Positions 8,662 through 17,731 of a stretch of 64,000 nt of DNA are shown one piece after another. Numbering within the stretch: position 1 is the first letter of the stretch; every line of letters begins with the position of its first letter. The notes under the pieces are model-generated. The model worked only from the letters and a program-made list of their open reading frames with translations, did not search any database and had not been told where the DNA came from. Made by a program: the position numbers and the translations under genes. The DNA is from Clavibacter michiganensis (GTDB lineage Bacteria > Actinomycetota > Actinomycetes > Actinomycetales > Microbacteriaceae): NCBI RefSeq assembly GCF_021216655.1, contig NZ_CP080437.1:2046001-2110000 (forward strand), read 5' to 3'.

Positions 8662-8985
8662 TCAGTGCCCGGTGTCGACGACCTTGAGGCCCACCACGCA
8701 GCCGACGAGGCCGAGCAGCAGCAGGACCTTGACGACGCTCGCGGGCTCGGATCCGGTGACGATCGCGTAGGTCACCGTGAGCGCCGCGCCGATGCCGACC
8801 CACACGGCGTACGCGGTGCCCGTGCTGATCTCGCGCATCGCGTACGCGAGGCCGACCATGCTCAGCACGACGGTCACGCCGAAGACGATCGACGGCCCGG
8901 CCTTCGTGAAGCCGGCGGACTTCCCGAGGGCGGTGGCCCAGACGGCCTCGAGCACCCCGGACACGATGAGGACGATCCACGACAT
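8662..8985 (-). CDS. sugE: SMR-family transporter, SugE/Gdx-like (guanidinium exporter type)
   Basis: 107 aa with four membrane helices. The N-terminal MSWIVLIVSGVLEAVWA has the conserved membrane-embedded Glu of the SMR family. The GTAYAVWVGIGAALTV stretch fits the SugE/Gdx subgroup better than EmrE. Gdx proteins export guanidinium as dimers; drug export is the alternative. I looked for a guanidine riboswitch upstream and did not recognise one. It sits between two halves of a likely sugar ABC system. Confidence 0.82.
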   Translation of the reverse strand: MSWIVLIVSGVLEAVWATALGKSAGFTKAGPSIVFGVTVVLSMVGLAYAMREISTGTAYAVWVGIGAALTVTYAIVTGSEPASVVKVLLLLGLVGCVVGLKVVDTGH

Positions 8986-9048
8986 GGCTGCTTCTCCTGG
9001 CCAGTCTTGTCGCGTTCCGGGTACTGATCCCTCGTCCGGGAGCGCGGG

Positions 9049-9082
9049 AGGGCGCCCGACCACCACGGTAGCCGGGCGCCCT
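9049..9082 (-). terminator. Hairpin terminator after the sugar-binding lipoprotein gene
   Basis: Perfect 10-bp arms (AGGGCGCCCG / CGGGCGCCCT) are separated by a 14-base loop, 29 bp beyond the stop of the binding-protein gene. The hairpin also lies in the leader of the sugE-like gene. No T-tract is present. Confidence 0.6.
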
Positions 9083-9111
9083 GGTCACCCCATGTGCACG
9101 TCAGCGGTGGA

Positions 9112-10470
9112 TCAGCGGGCCGCCTGCTCGTAGGCCCGCATGGCCGCAGTCTGTGCGTCGGCGAGCGCCTGCTCGGGCGTCTTGTCACCGAGGAGCGTCG
9201 ACGCGACGGCGTTCTGCAGCTCGCTCTGGATCTGCTGCCCCGCCGGGGATCCGCCGATCGACCGGCCTTCCGCGACTACGTCGTAGAACGTCGCGATGGC
9301 CTGGTCGATGCCGTCGTCGCCGCTCGGCACGACGTGGGCGTCGCGGATGGCCTGGTCGGCGGCCGGGGATCCCGTGAACAGGCCCGTGTTGATGCCGCCG
9401 TTCTCCGTCACGGTCGCGGCGCGCACGTCGCCCGCGGCCTCCCACGACTCCTGGCTGGTGAGGTCGATCATCCACGCGCACGCGGCGTCCTTGTTCGCGG
9501 CGCCCGCGGGGATCACGAACGCGGATCCGCCGGCCACCGCGAACGGCTCGCCGTCGCTGTCGCGGAAGGGCACCGCGGAGATGTCGATGTCGTCGCGGTA
9601 GGGCGCGACCACGTTGAGGTACCACTGGGCGTCGATCTGCGCGCCGACCTGGTCCTTCACGAACTGGTTGCCGTCGCCGAAGGTGTCGAAGGCGTCGCTG
9701 AAGCTCTTGCCCTTCGCGTAGCCGCCCTGCGCATCCGAGAGCTGCTTGAGGAACTCGAGGCCCGGGAGATTCGCGTCGTCGTCGAGGGTGGGCTTCCCGT
9801 CGGCGTCCACGAGCTGGCCGCCGAAGCCGAGCATCCAGAGCGCGGCCTGCGCGGTGGGGACGGCGTCGAGGCCGAGCACCGCGGGGTCGCCGCCCGACTC
9901 CCGGTAGACCTTCCCGACGGCGTCGAGCAGCTGGTCGGGCTCCGAGGTGTCGAACTGGTCGCCCGAGACGCCGGCCGCGGAGAGCACGCGCTCGTTGAGG
10001 AGGATCGCCGGCGGCTGGAAGAACTGCGGCACCGCCCAGATCGCGTCGTCGTAGCGGATGTCGTTGGTGACGGACTCGTAGAAGCGCTCCGTGGGATCCA
10101 CGTCGTGGGCGGAGTAGCACTGGTCGAGCGGGAGGATGAGGTCCTGCGCCGCGTAGGTCGCCACGAACTGGCGGTCCATCTGCACGACGTCGGGCGTCTG
10201 GCCGCTCGCGACGCGGGTCGTGAACTTCTGGGCGTCGAACGCGGTGGAGTCGAGGTCGATCTCCACGCCCGAGAGCGCGTCGGCCGCGTGCGCGAGGCGG
10301 GCCTTGCCCACGTCGTCGGCGCCGTCGAAGGCCCAGGCCCTCAGGGTGCCGGTGGCCTCCGTGGTGAAGGAGGCGTCGGCCGCGCCGGTGCCGCCGGATC
10401 CGCATCCCGCGAGCAGCGTCGCCGTGGCGGCCGCCGCGACGACCGCGAGCGTCCTGTGTGTCCTGGTCAT
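9112..10470 (-). CDS. ABC transporter extracellular sugar-binding lipoprotein
   Basis: 452 aa. The lipoprotein signal ends in LLAGCGSGG, where the Cys would be lipidated. The mature part fits the type-1 extracellular solute-binding family (PF01547/PF13416): WAFDG strand, DVVQMDRQFVATYAAQ region, PAILLNERVL, and the C-terminal WMIDLTSQESWEAAGD. Its ribosome site GGAGG sits just before ATG at 10470. It probably delivers an oligosaccharide to the permease pair at 6680-8634; this pairing is inferred from proximity, since no other partner is present. Confidence 0.88.
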   Translation of the reverse strand: MTRTHRTLAVVAAAATATLLAGCGSGGTGAADASFTTEATGTLRAWAFDGADDVGKARLAHAADALSGVEIDLDSTAFDAQKFTTRVASGQTPDVVQMDRQFVATYAAQDLILPLDQCYSAHDVDPTERFYESVTNDIRYDDAIWAVPQFFQPPAILLNERVLSAAGVSGDQFDTSEPDQLLDAVGKVYRESGGDPAVLGLDAVPTAQAALWMLGFGGQLVDADGKPTLDDDANLPGLEFLKQLSDAQGGYAKGKSFSDAFDTFGDGNQFVKDQVGAQIDAQWYLNVVAPYRDDIDISAVPFRDSDGEPFAVAGGSAFVIPAGAANKDAACAWMIDLTSQESWEAAGDVRAATVTENGGINTGLFTGSPAADQAIRDAHVVPSGDDGIDQAIATFYDVVAEGRSIGGSPAGQQIQSELQNAVASTLLGDKTPEQALADAQTAAMRAYEQAAR

Positions 10471-10569
10471 GGGTACCTCCGAGAGCACGGCGGGCCTCGT
10501 CGCCCGCTCCTCGAACGTACGCCGCATCTCCCGCGGCGATCCGGGCGGCAGCGCGGGGGTCAGCGCGCG

Positions 10570-11481
10570 TCAGGCGAGGAGCAGGTCCACCATCGCGTCG
10601 CGCGCCCGGGCGCCCTCGGGGATGGGCATGAGCGCGTACACGTGCAGGAGGTTCGGCTCGACGTGGATCCGCACCGGGTGCCCGACCGCGGCCGCCTTGC
10701 GCTCGAAGGCGCGCGCGTCGGCGAAGAGGATGTCGTGCGTGCCCGAGAACACGGTCACGCGGCCGAGGCCCGCGAGGGATCCGTGCATCGGGCTCACGCG
10801 CGGGTCCTCCACGGGAAGGTCGCCGCGCCACGACTCCACGGCGGCGCGCATGCCGTCGACCGCGAGCCACGGGTCGGTCGGCTGGATGCGGGCGATGAGC
10901 GGATCCGTGAACGACAGGTCGAGCGCGGGCGAGAGCAGCACCACGTCGCGCGGCGCGGGCACGCCGCGGTCGCGCAGGACCATCGCGGTGGACAGCGCGA
11001 TCTGGCCGCCGGCCGAGTCGCCCATGAGCGTGACGGCGCCGGGGCCGACCTCGGCCACGAGCGCCTCCGCGAGATCCGCCGTGCGCTCGACGACCTCGGC
11101 GGCCGTGGCCGACGGGACGAGCGGGTAGATGGGCACGGTGAACGTCGTTCCCGTGCGCCGGGCGAGCCCCGCGACGAGCCACCAGTGGAACGGGCTGATC
11201 TCGTGGGTCCAGCCGCCGCCGTGCGCGTACAGCGCGCGACGCCGGGACGCGGGACCCGTCGGGGCCACCTCGTACACGTGCCAGCCGCCCTGTATCCGGG
11301 CCGTCACGCGCACCCCGCGGAGGAGCGGCGGCGGCGCGAACGCGCCCGGCCGGACCACGCGCCGGTGCGCGCCGCCCATCATGCGCGCGGGCGACGCGAA
11401 CTCCGTCTGCCCGCCCACGAGGGCGATCACGGGCGGGACGAGGCGGGACAGCAGGCTGCGGCGGGTGCGCGTTCCGGTCAT
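10570..11481 (-). CDS. Alpha/beta hydrolase (hormone-sensitive-lipase-like esterase)
   Basis: 303 aa. The oxyanion motif HGGGW near residue 90 and nucleophile motif GDSAGG place it in the HSL/BAH esterase family. Candidate catalytic Asp and His are in SGTHDILF and in the C-terminal HVYALMPIPEG. Substrate is probably a small acyl ester. The gene is 12 bp downstream of glpX and could be co-transcribed with it. Confidence 0.88.
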   Translation of the reverse strand: MTGTRTRRSLLSRLVPPVIALVGGQTEFASPARMMGGAHRRVVRPGAFAPPPLLRGVRVTARIQGGWHVYEVAPTGPASRRRALYAHGGGWTHEISPFHWWLVAGLARRTGTTFTVPIYPLVPSATAAEVVERTADLAEALVAEVGPGAVTLMGDSAGGQIALSTAMVLRDRGVPAPRDVVLLSPALDLSFTDPLIARIQPTDPWLAVDGMRAAVESWRGDLPVEDPRVSPMHGSLAGLGRVTVFSGTHDILFADARAFERKAAAVGHPVRIHVEPNLLHVYALMPIPEGARARDAMVDLLLA

Positions 11482-11493
11482 GTCAGCGTCGGA

Positions 11494-12480
11494 TCAGCTG
11501 GCGGGGCTGTACCACTTGGAGACCAGGTGGTCGGCCTCGACGCGGCGGATGGTGCCCGAGTGGGAGCGGAGCACGATGCTCGAGGTGCGGATCATGCCGC
11601 GGTGCCGGGTCACGCCGGCGACGAGCGCGCCGTCGGTGACGCCGGTCGCGACGAAGTAGGCGTTGTCGCCCGTGACGAGGTCGTCCTGGTCGAGGATGCG
11701 GTCGAGGTCGTGGCCGGCGTCGATCGCGCGCTGCCTCTCGGACTCGTCCTTGGGCGCGAGGCGCGAGAGGAGCACGCCGCCGAGCGCCTTGATCGCGCAC
11801 GCCGTGATGATGCCCTCGGGGGTGCCGCCGATGCCGACGCACATGTCGATGCGCGAGTCGGGGCGGGCCGCGTTGATGCCGCCGGCGACGTCGCCGTCGA
11901 GCAGGAGGCGGGTGGAGGCGCCGGCCGCGCGGATCTGCGCGATGAGGTCGGCGTGACGCGGCCGGTCGAGCACGGCGACCTGCATGTCCTCGACCGCGAG
12001 GCCCTTCGCGTCGGCGAGCGCGCGGATGTTGTCGCCGATGGGGCGGTCGAGGTCGACGACGCCGTGGCCCTCGGGGCCGGTGACGAGCTTGTCCATGTAG
12101 AAGACGGCCGACGGGTCGAACATGCTGCCGCGGTCGCTGACCGCGATGACCGAGAGGGCGTTCATGCGGCCCGCGGCGGTGAGGCTCGTGCCGTCGATGG
12201 GATCCACCGCGATGTCGCAGGCGGGGCCGAAGCCGTTGCCGACGTGCTCGCCGTTGAAGAGCATCGGCGCCTCGTCCTTCTCGCCCTCGCCGATGACGAC
12301 GAGGCCGTCGAAGGCGACCGTGCCGAGGAACTTGCGCATCGCGTCGACCGCGGCGCCGTCGGCGGCGTTCTTGTCGCCCTTGCCGATGAAGGGGGCGGAG
12401 CGGATGGCGGCGGCCTCGGTGGCTCGGACGAGCTCCATCCCGAGGTTGCGATCCGGATTCGAGTAGTTCTCCTCGGTCAT
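11494..12480 (-). CDS. glpX: Class II fructose-1,6-bisphosphatase
   Basis: 328 aa, the usual length of GlpX. It hydrolyses fructose-1,6-bisphosphate to fructose-6-phosphate in gluconeogenesis. Characteristic segments are GKGDKNAADGAAVDAMR, VIGEGEKDEAPML, DPIDGTSLTAAGR, where acidic residues bind the metal, and GGTPEGIITACAIKALGG. It is the main FBPase of most actinobacteria. No special regulation is visible. Confidence 0.95.
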   Translation of the reverse strand: MTEENYSNPDRNLGMELVRATEAAAIRSAPFIGKGDKNAADGAAVDAMRKFLGTVAFDGLVVIGEGEKDEAPMLFNGEHVGNGFGPACDIAVDPIDGTSLTAAGRMNALSVIAVSDRGSMFDPSAVFYMDKLVTGPEGHGVVDLDRPIGDNIRALADAKGLAVEDMQVAVLDRPRHADLIAQIRAAGASTRLLLDGDVAGGINAARPDSRIDMCVGIGGTPEGIITACAIKALGGVLLSRLAPKDESERQRAIDAGHDLDRILDQDDLVTGDNAYFVATGVTDGALVAGVTRHRGMIRTSSIVLRSHSGTIRRVEADHLVSKWYSPAS

Positions 12481-12538
12481 GTGGGGTCCTCCCGTAGAGA
12501 CGTGCGCGGGCGGCTCCGTCGACTCCGCAGGTGCGTCC

Positions 12539-13672
12539 CTACGATCCTACGGCGGGGGTGCGGGCCTTCCAGCTGCCGCCCGCGATGTACCGCACCATCA
12601 CGTTGACGGTGGCGACGAACGGCACCGCGAACAGGGCCCCGGCGACCCCGCCGACGTAGGACCCGGCGGCCACGGACAGCACGACGGCGAGCGGGTGCAC
12701 GTGCACGGCCCCGCCCATCACGAGCGGCTGCAGCACGTGCGACTCGAGCAGGTGCACGCCGATGACGGCGGCCAGCATGATCACGGCCTGCAGCGGCCCC
12801 ACGAACACCAGCGCGATGACCACCGCGAACGCGCCCGACACGATCGCGCCGACGACCGGGATGAAGGACGCGAGGAACACGAGGACCGCGATGGGGATCG
12901 CGAGCGGCAGGCCGAGCAGCCACGCGGCGATGCCGATGCCGACCGCGTTGCCGGCGGCCACGAAGATCTGCACGCGCGTGAAAGCGGACAGCGTGCCCCA
13001 GCCCGCGCGGCCCGCGCCGTCGATCGCCGGACGCGCGCGACGGGGGAAGACGGAGACGACGAAGCGCCAGATGCCGCGGCCGTCGATGAGCACGATCACG
13101 ATGGTGAAGAAGGCGAGGAGCGCGCCCGTGACGAGGTGGCCGACGCCGAGCCCCGCGTCGAGCGCGCCGGTGAGGAGCGCCTCGCGGCTGTTCTCGAGGG
13201 CCTTGCCCGCAGACGCGAGCAGCGCGTCGTAGTCGGACGGCACGACGTTGAACGGCGGCTGCGCGAGCAGGTCGCGCACGGACTCGAACCGCTCCATCGC
13301 CTCGCGCTGCAGGGTGGGGATGCCCGTGCGGATCTGCGTGATCAGCAGGAGCACGAGCCCCGAGATGACGACCGCGGTGCCGAGCAGCGTCGACGTGATG
13401 GCCACCCAGGCCGGCCACCGGCGCTTCCGCAGCGCAGCCACGAGCGGCTCCAGCAGCGCGCAGATGAGGAGGCCGATGAGGAACGGGATGACCACCTCCT
13501 TCACCGCGATGAGGATCCACACGGCCGCCGCCACCGCGATGCCGATGACGAGCAGGCGCCACGACCACTCGGCCGCGAGCAGGACGCCCGGCGTGACGCC
13601 GCGCTGGGCGGCGCGGTCGGCGTGCGGCGCCGACTCGGGCGCGCCCGGCGAGGGTGGGACGTCGTGGGACAT
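12539..13672 (-). CDS. AI-2E family transporter (PerM/TqsA-like permease)
   Basis: 377 aa with about eight hydrophobic segments arranged in the family's pattern: two N-terminal helices, a long soluble insert (~90-160), then a C-terminal bundle. The conserved AVIGVHLLESHVLQPLVMG block near the end is diagnostic for PF01594. Substrates vary across the family, so autoinducer export is not implied. ATG at 13672 was chosen because it gives the standard N-terminal length. Confidence 0.88.
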   Translation of the reverse strand: MSHDVPPSPGAPESAPHADRAAQRGVTPGVLLAAEWSWRLLVIGIAVAAAVWILIAVKEVVIPFLIGLLICALLEPLVAALRKRRWPAWVAITSTLLGTAVVISGLVLLLITQIRTGIPTLQREAMERFESVRDLLAQPPFNVVPSDYDALLASAGKALENSREALLTGALDAGLGVGHLVTGALLAFFTIVIVLIDGRGIWRFVVSVFPRRARPAIDGAGRAGWGTLSAFTRVQIFVAAGNAVGIGIAAWLLGLPLAIPIAVLVFLASFIPVVGAIVSGAFAVVIALVFVGPLQAVIMLAAVIGVHLLESHVLQPLVMGGAVHVHPLAVVLSVAAGSYVGGVAGALFAVPFVATVNVMVRYIAGGSWKARTPAVGS

Positions 13673-13859
13673 GGCGGTGCTCCGATCTCGATGCGCGGGA
13701 GGCCGGCCCCTCGCTCGGAGGAGGGCCAGGCGCCCATCATGGCGGTGCGCGGTGGACGGCGGCCCGCGATGTCCCGCATGCGTGCGCATGAGGATCCTCC
13801 GGGCGGCTGTGCGGGATCCGAGCGTCGCGCCGGGAGCCGCGCCCGGGCCGCCGCGCGGG

Positions 13860-14582
13860 TCAGCGCGTCGCGGCGACCGCCCCCGCCGCCCGCGCGCCGC
13901 CGGCCTCCTCGACGCCCGCGATCCGCCCGTCCACCACCGTCACGAGCCGGTCGAGCGCGGTGCGGTGCACGAGGTCGTGGGTGACGAGCAGGGTCGCGGT
14001 GCCCCGCTGGTGGCTGAGCTGCGCGATGAGGTCCATGATCTCGGCGCCGCGCTCCTGGTCGAGCGCGCTCGTGGGCTCGTCGACGAGGAGCACGGACGGG
14101 TCGTTCACGAGCGCGCGGGCGATGGCCACGCGCTGCCGCTGCCCGCCGGAGAGCTGCGCGGGGCGCTTGCCGGCGTGCGCGATGAGGCCCACCGCGTCCA
14201 GCAGGGCATCGGCCCGACGACGGACGGCGGCCCGGTCCCGACGCCCACCGCCGAGCTCCGCCATCACGAGCAGCTGCTCCCGCGCCGTGAGCGACGGCAC
14301 GAGGTTCGACTGCTGGAACACGATCCCGATGCCGTCGCGCCGCAGCGCCGTCGCCTCCTTCTTGCTGAGGGTCGCGGCGTCGACGTCGCCGATGAGCACA
14401 CGGCCGGAGTCGGGCCGGATCAGAGTGGCGGCGACCGCGAGGATCGACGACTTGCCGGACCCGGACGGCCCGGTGATCCCGGTGACGACGCCCGCGGGCG
14501 CCGTGAGCGTCACGTGGTCGACCGCGGTGATGCGGGAGTCCCCGTCGGGGAAGGTGAGGGTGACGTCGTCGAGGTGGATCAT
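13860..14582 (-). CDS. ABC transporter ATPase, MacB/HrtA-like
   Basis: 240 aa. Walker A is GPSGSGKSS, the Q-loop is IVFQQSNLV, the signature is LSGGQRQRVAIARAL, and Walker B is VLLVDEPTSALD. This is the ATPase type that partners with FtsX/MacB-fold permeases. It overlaps the permease gene by 4 bp (ATGA). The pair is divergent from a NarL-type two-component system, the arrangement known for the haem-export genes hrtBA with chrSA in corynebacteria; a haem-export role is therefore an inference from context. Confidence 0.88.
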   Translation of the reverse strand: MIHLDDVTLTFPDGDSRITAVDHVTLTAPAGVVTGITGPSGSGKSSILAVAATLIRPDSGRVLIGDVDAATLSKKEATALRRDGIGIVFQQSNLVPSLTAREQLLVMAELGGGRRDRAAVRRRADALLDAVGLIAHAGKRPAQLSGGQRQRVAIARALVNDPSVLLVDEPTSALDQERGAEIMDLIAQLSHQRGTATLLVTHDLVHRTALDRLVTVVDGRIAGVEEAGGARAAGAVAATR

Positions 14583-15676
14583 CGGTTGCTCCCGAGTGCG
14601 GTGAGGGGGTCGGCGTGGGTGACGGTGCGGAGCGCGACGGCGGCGCCGGCGAGCCCGAGGACGGCCATGGCGGCCGCCGGGAGGAGGGTGGTGAGCGGGC
14701 TCAGGAGGAACGGGATGGTGCCGCCCGCGAGCGCGCCGAGGCCGACGACGACGGCCATGCCGACGCCGATCCCGAGCACCAGGACGACGAGCGCCTGCCC
14801 GAGCGCGTCGCGGATCAGGGACGCGTCAGACGCGCCGAGGGCCTTCAGCACGGCGATGTCCCCCGCCCGCTGCATCGTCCACACGGTGAAGAACGCGCCG
14901 ACCACGAGGGCGGAGACGCCGAACAGCATCGCGATCATGAGGGCGAGGGATCCGATCTCCGACTTGAACGTCTCGAGGGCGCCGAGGCTCGCGAGGGCCG
15001 GCGACGCGGAGGTGCGGGTGGCGCTCGCGGCGGCGGACCAGTCGGGGGATCCGGAGACGGCGAGCACGGTCGCGTCGCCGTCGCCGCCGAGCCGCTTGTC
15101 GGCGTCGGCCCAGGCGTTCGGCGTGAGCGCGACGACGGGGGTGTGGCTGTAGGAGGCGTCGCCGCCGATCGCGGCGACGTCGTAGGCGGCGCCCGCGATC
15201 GTGATCCGGTCGCCGACGGCCGCGTGCAGGGCGCGCGCCGCCTCGGACGACAGCCCGACCTCGTCGTCCGCGCTGGGCGCCAGGACGGTGACCGTGGAGG
15301 ACGGCGCGCCGTGCGGGACGCCGAAGAGCGCGACCGCGACCGCATCCGCATCCGCGCCGCCGGCAGCTCCCGCGCCGGTCGCCCGACCCTGCGCGATGCC
15401 GATCGGCGTGACCGCCGTGACCCCCGCGGTGCCGCGCCAGGCCGCGACCGTGGCGTCGTCGAGCGAGGACTGGGAGAACGACGGCTGCCCGGAGTCCGGC
15501 TGGGCGAGCACGAGGCGGTCCCCGGGGAGGCCGAGCACGGCCGACACGTCCTGCCCGGCGAGCCCGCCGGTCAGGCCCGCGAGGAACCCCACGAGCAGGG
15601 TGATCAGGGCGACGACCGCGCCGATGAGCACGAACCTGCCCCGGGCGAATCGGAGATCACGCCAGGCGACGAACAC
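14579..15676 (-). CDS. FtsX/MacB-like ABC permease (HrtB-like)
   Basis: 365 aa. One N-terminal membrane helix (~15-38) is followed by an extracytoplasmic domain of about 200 residues and three C-terminal helices, the FtsX-domain topology. The C-terminal region has the family block FFTVWTMQRAGDIAVLKALGAS. It should act with the downstream ATPase as an exporter or mechanotransmission complex. It is the first gene of the two-gene operon and shares a 149-bp divergent promoter region with the sensor kinase gene. Confidence 0.88.
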   Translation of the reverse strand: MFVAWRDLRFARGRFVLIGAVVALITLLVGFLAGLTGGLAGQDVSAVLGLPGDRLVLAQPDSGQPSFSQSSLDDATVAAWRGTAGVTAVTPIGIAQGRATGAGAAGGADADAVAVALFGVPHGAPSSTVTVLAPSADDEVGLSSEAARALHAAVGDRITIAGAAYDVAAIGGDASYSHTPVVALTPNAWADADKRLGGDGDATVLAVSGSPDWSAAASATRTSASPALASLGALETFKSEIGSLALMIAMLFGVSALVVGAFFTVWTMQRAGDIAVLKALGASDASLIRDALGQALVVLVLGIGVGMAVVVGLGALAGGTIPFLLSPLTTLLPAAAMAVLGLAGAAVALRTVTHADPLTALGSNR

Positions 15677-15825
15677 GATGGATCCTTCCGGCGCCGGGGC
15701 CCTTCCCCACCGCCGAGATCAGCCTCGCCGTCGGGCTCCCCGCATCCATCGGGGAGAGGTTCGCTCCCTGCTTCCCACTTTCGATTGATCCGGACGGGCC
15801 GCGCCCGCCGTACGCTCCAGGGGAC

Positions 15826-17001
15826 ATGGCCCACAGCACCCTCTCCCCCGTGTTCGTGGGGCTCCGCACCGGACTGCACGTGCTCGTCGCGGCGCTGCTC
15901 GCGCTGGTGGTGGTGCGCGTGCTCGTCGCGGACTCGCCCCGCATGGTGGCGGCGCTCGCGCTGGCCGCGGCGTTCGCGGTGCTCTACCTGCTGGGCGCCC
16001 GCGTGCGGCTCGTGCGCGAGTCCCGCCGGGCCGCGGTCGGCGCCGTGTGGATCACCGCGCTCACCGCCGCGTGGATCGCGCTCCTCGTGCTGGTGCCGGA
16101 TGCGGCCTACCTCGTCTTCCCGCTCTTCTTCCTCTACCTGCACGCGCTGCCGCGCGCCGCCGGGCCGATCGCCGTGGTGGTCGCGACGCTCGTCGCGGTG
16201 GTGGCGCTCGGGCTGCACGGCGGCTTCACCATCGGCGGTGTGATCGGCCCGCTCGTCGGCGCCGGGGTCGCGCTGCTCATCGGCCTCGGCTACCGGGCGC
16301 TCGCGCGCGAGTCGGCGGAGCGGGAGGCGCTCCTCGCGGAGCTCATCGCGACGCGCGACCTGCTCGCCGCGACGGAGCGGGAGCAGGGGGTGCTGACGGA
16401 GCGCGCGCGGCTCGCGCGGGAGATCCACGACACCGTCGCGCAGGGCCTCAGCAGCATCCAGATGCTGCTGCACGCGGCGGAGGCGGCCGACGGCGACCGG
16501 CCGGGCCTCGACCACATCCGCCTGGCCCGGGCCACCGCGGCCGACGGGCTCGCCGACACGTGCCGGTTCATCCGGGAGCTCGCTCCGCCCTCGCTCGACG
16601 CGGGGCTGGCCGCGGCGCTCGGCCGGCTGAGCGCGCAGTGGCGCCGGGAGGGGCTCCGCATCGACGTCGCGGTCCCGCCGCTCGAGTCGCCGCTGCCCAT
16701 GGACGTGCAGACGGCCCTGCTGCGGATCGCCCAGGGAGCGGTGGCGAACGTCGCGCAGCACGCCGACGCGAGCGTCGTGGAGATCGGGCTCGCGGTCACG
16801 GCCGCCCACGCGACGCTCACCGTGCGCGACGACGGGATGGGCTTCGACCCGGCGCGCGTCGGCGCAGACGCCGGCGCCTCCGACTCGTTCGGCCTCCGCG
16901 CCATGGCGCAGCGCGTCGAGCAGCTCGGCGGCACCCTCGACGTCGACAGCGCGCCCGGCCGGGGCACCACCATCACCGCGATCCTGGAGGTCGAGCCCTA
17001 A
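15826..17001 (+). CDS. NarL-type sensor histidine kinase
   Basis: 391 aa. Five or six membrane segments fill the first ~170 residues, with little extracytoplasmic sequence, suggesting sensing within the membrane. The HisKA_3 dimerisation motif is RARLAREIHDTVAQGLSS, carrying the phospho-accepting His. The HATPase domain has VANVAQHADAS as N-box and GRGTTITAIL at the end. The stop codon is directly followed by the regulator's GTG. Its divergent neighbour is an HrtAB-like exporter, so it may be a ChrS-like haem sensor, or a sensor of another membrane stress. Confidence 0.88.
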   Translation: MAHSTLSPVFVGLRTGLHVLVAALLALVVVRVLVADSPRMVAALALAAAFAVLYLLGARVRLVRESRRAAVGAVWITALTAAWIALLVLVPDAAYLVFPLFFLYLHALPRAAGPIAVVVATLVAVVALGLHGGFTIGGVIGPLVGAGVALLIGLGYRALARESAEREALLAELIATRDLLAATEREQGVLTERARLAREIHDTVAQGLSSIQMLLHAAEAADGDRPGLDHIRLARATAADGLADTCRFIRELAPPSLDAGLAAALGRLSAQWRREGLRIDVAVPPLESPLPMDVQTALLRIAQGAVANVAQHADASVVEIGLAVTAAHATLTVRDDGMGFDPARVGADAGASDSFGLRAMAQRVEQLGGTLDVDSAPGRGTTITAILEVEP

Positions 17002-17622
17002 GTGATCCGCATCGTCATCGCCGACGACCACCCCGTGGTCCGCGCCGGCCTCCATGCAGTGCTCGACGCCGCGGCCGACATCGACGTCATCGGGGAGGCG
17101 GCGACGCCCGCCGAGGCCGTCGCGCTGGCGGCGTCCGAGGATCCCGACCTCGTGCTGATGGACCTCCAGTTCGGCCAGGAGCGCACGGGCGCGGACGCGA
17201 CCCGGCAGATCCGCGCAGCGGAGGCGGCGCCCTACGTGCTGATCCTCACCAACTACGACAGCGACGGCGACATCCTCAGCGCGGTCGAGGCGGGCGCGAG
17301 CGGCTACCTCCTCAAGGACGCGCCGCCCGCGGAGCTGCTCGCGGCGGTGCGCGCGGCCGCCGCCGGCGAGAGCGCGCTGGCGCCCGCGGTCGCGAGCCGC
17401 CTGCTCGCCCGGATGCGCGCCCCGCGCGTGAGCCTGTCGTCGCGCGAGATCGAGGTGCTCCGGCTCGTCGCGGACGGCGCGTCGAACACCGACGTCGCGG
17501 CTCGCCTGCACATCACCGACGCGACCGTGAAGTCGCACCTCGTGCACGTCTTCTCGAAGCTCGGCGTGAGCTCGCGCACCGGCGCGGTCGCGGCAGCGCG
17601 GGAGATGGGGGTGTTGCGCTGA
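17002..17622 (+). CDS. NarL/LuxR-family response regulator
   Basis: 206 aa from GTG at 17002, zero bases after the kinase stop. The receiver domain has IADDHPVVR (acidic pocket), VLMDLQFG (phosphoryl Asp) and LLKDAP (Lys). The C-terminal LuxR HTH is LSSREIEVLRLVADGASN followed by TVKSHLVHVFSKLGV. It should regulate the divergent ABC exporter genes. Downstream lies the left copy of the 57-bp repeat, whose hairpin probably terminates this operon. Confidence 0.92.
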   Translation: MIRIVIADDHPVVRAGLHAVLDAAADIDVIGEAATPAEAVALAASEDPDLVLMDLQFGQERTGADATRQIRAAEAAPYVLILTNYDSDGDILSAVEAGASGYLLKDAPPAELLAAVRAAAAGESALAPAVASRLLARMRAPRVSLSSREIEVLRLVADGASNTDVAARLHITDATVKSHLVHVFSKLGVSSRTGAVAAAREMGVLR

Positions 17623-17638
17623 GGCGCGCACCCGCTCG

Positions 17639-17695
17639 GCGACGACCCCGCGCAATACGAAGGGCCCCGGTCTCCCGGGGCCCTTCGCGCTGATC
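17639..17695. repeat. Left copy of 57-bp direct repeat containing a terminator hairpin
   Basis: It matches 20524-20580 without gaps at about 50 of 57 positions, including 30 consecutive identical bases (17657-17686 against 20542-20571) and a separate 10-base block CGACGACCCC. The core is a perfect hairpin at 17658-17687: arms CGAAGGGCCCCGG and complement, loop TCTC. It follows the response-regulator gene and probably ends that transcript. Together with the right copy it brackets the low-GC insert. Confidence 0.85.
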
Positions 17696-17731
17696 ACGGC
17701 CACTTACGAAATCGGTGTCAAGCTGGCCGAT

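Noticed and set aside
8986..9111. Guanidine riboswitch upstream of the sugE-like gene
   Set aside because: A GGACGA segment near 9035 recalls the ACGR loops of mini-ykkC RNAs, but a second hairpin with the same loop is missing, and the conserved ykkC core is absent.
9094..12606. Very long open frame on the plus strand
   Set aside because: It is antisense to the binding protein, hydrolase and glpX genes, with low-complexity Arg/Ala/Gly-rich translation typical of shadow frames in high-GC DNA. The same applies to 54645-58076.
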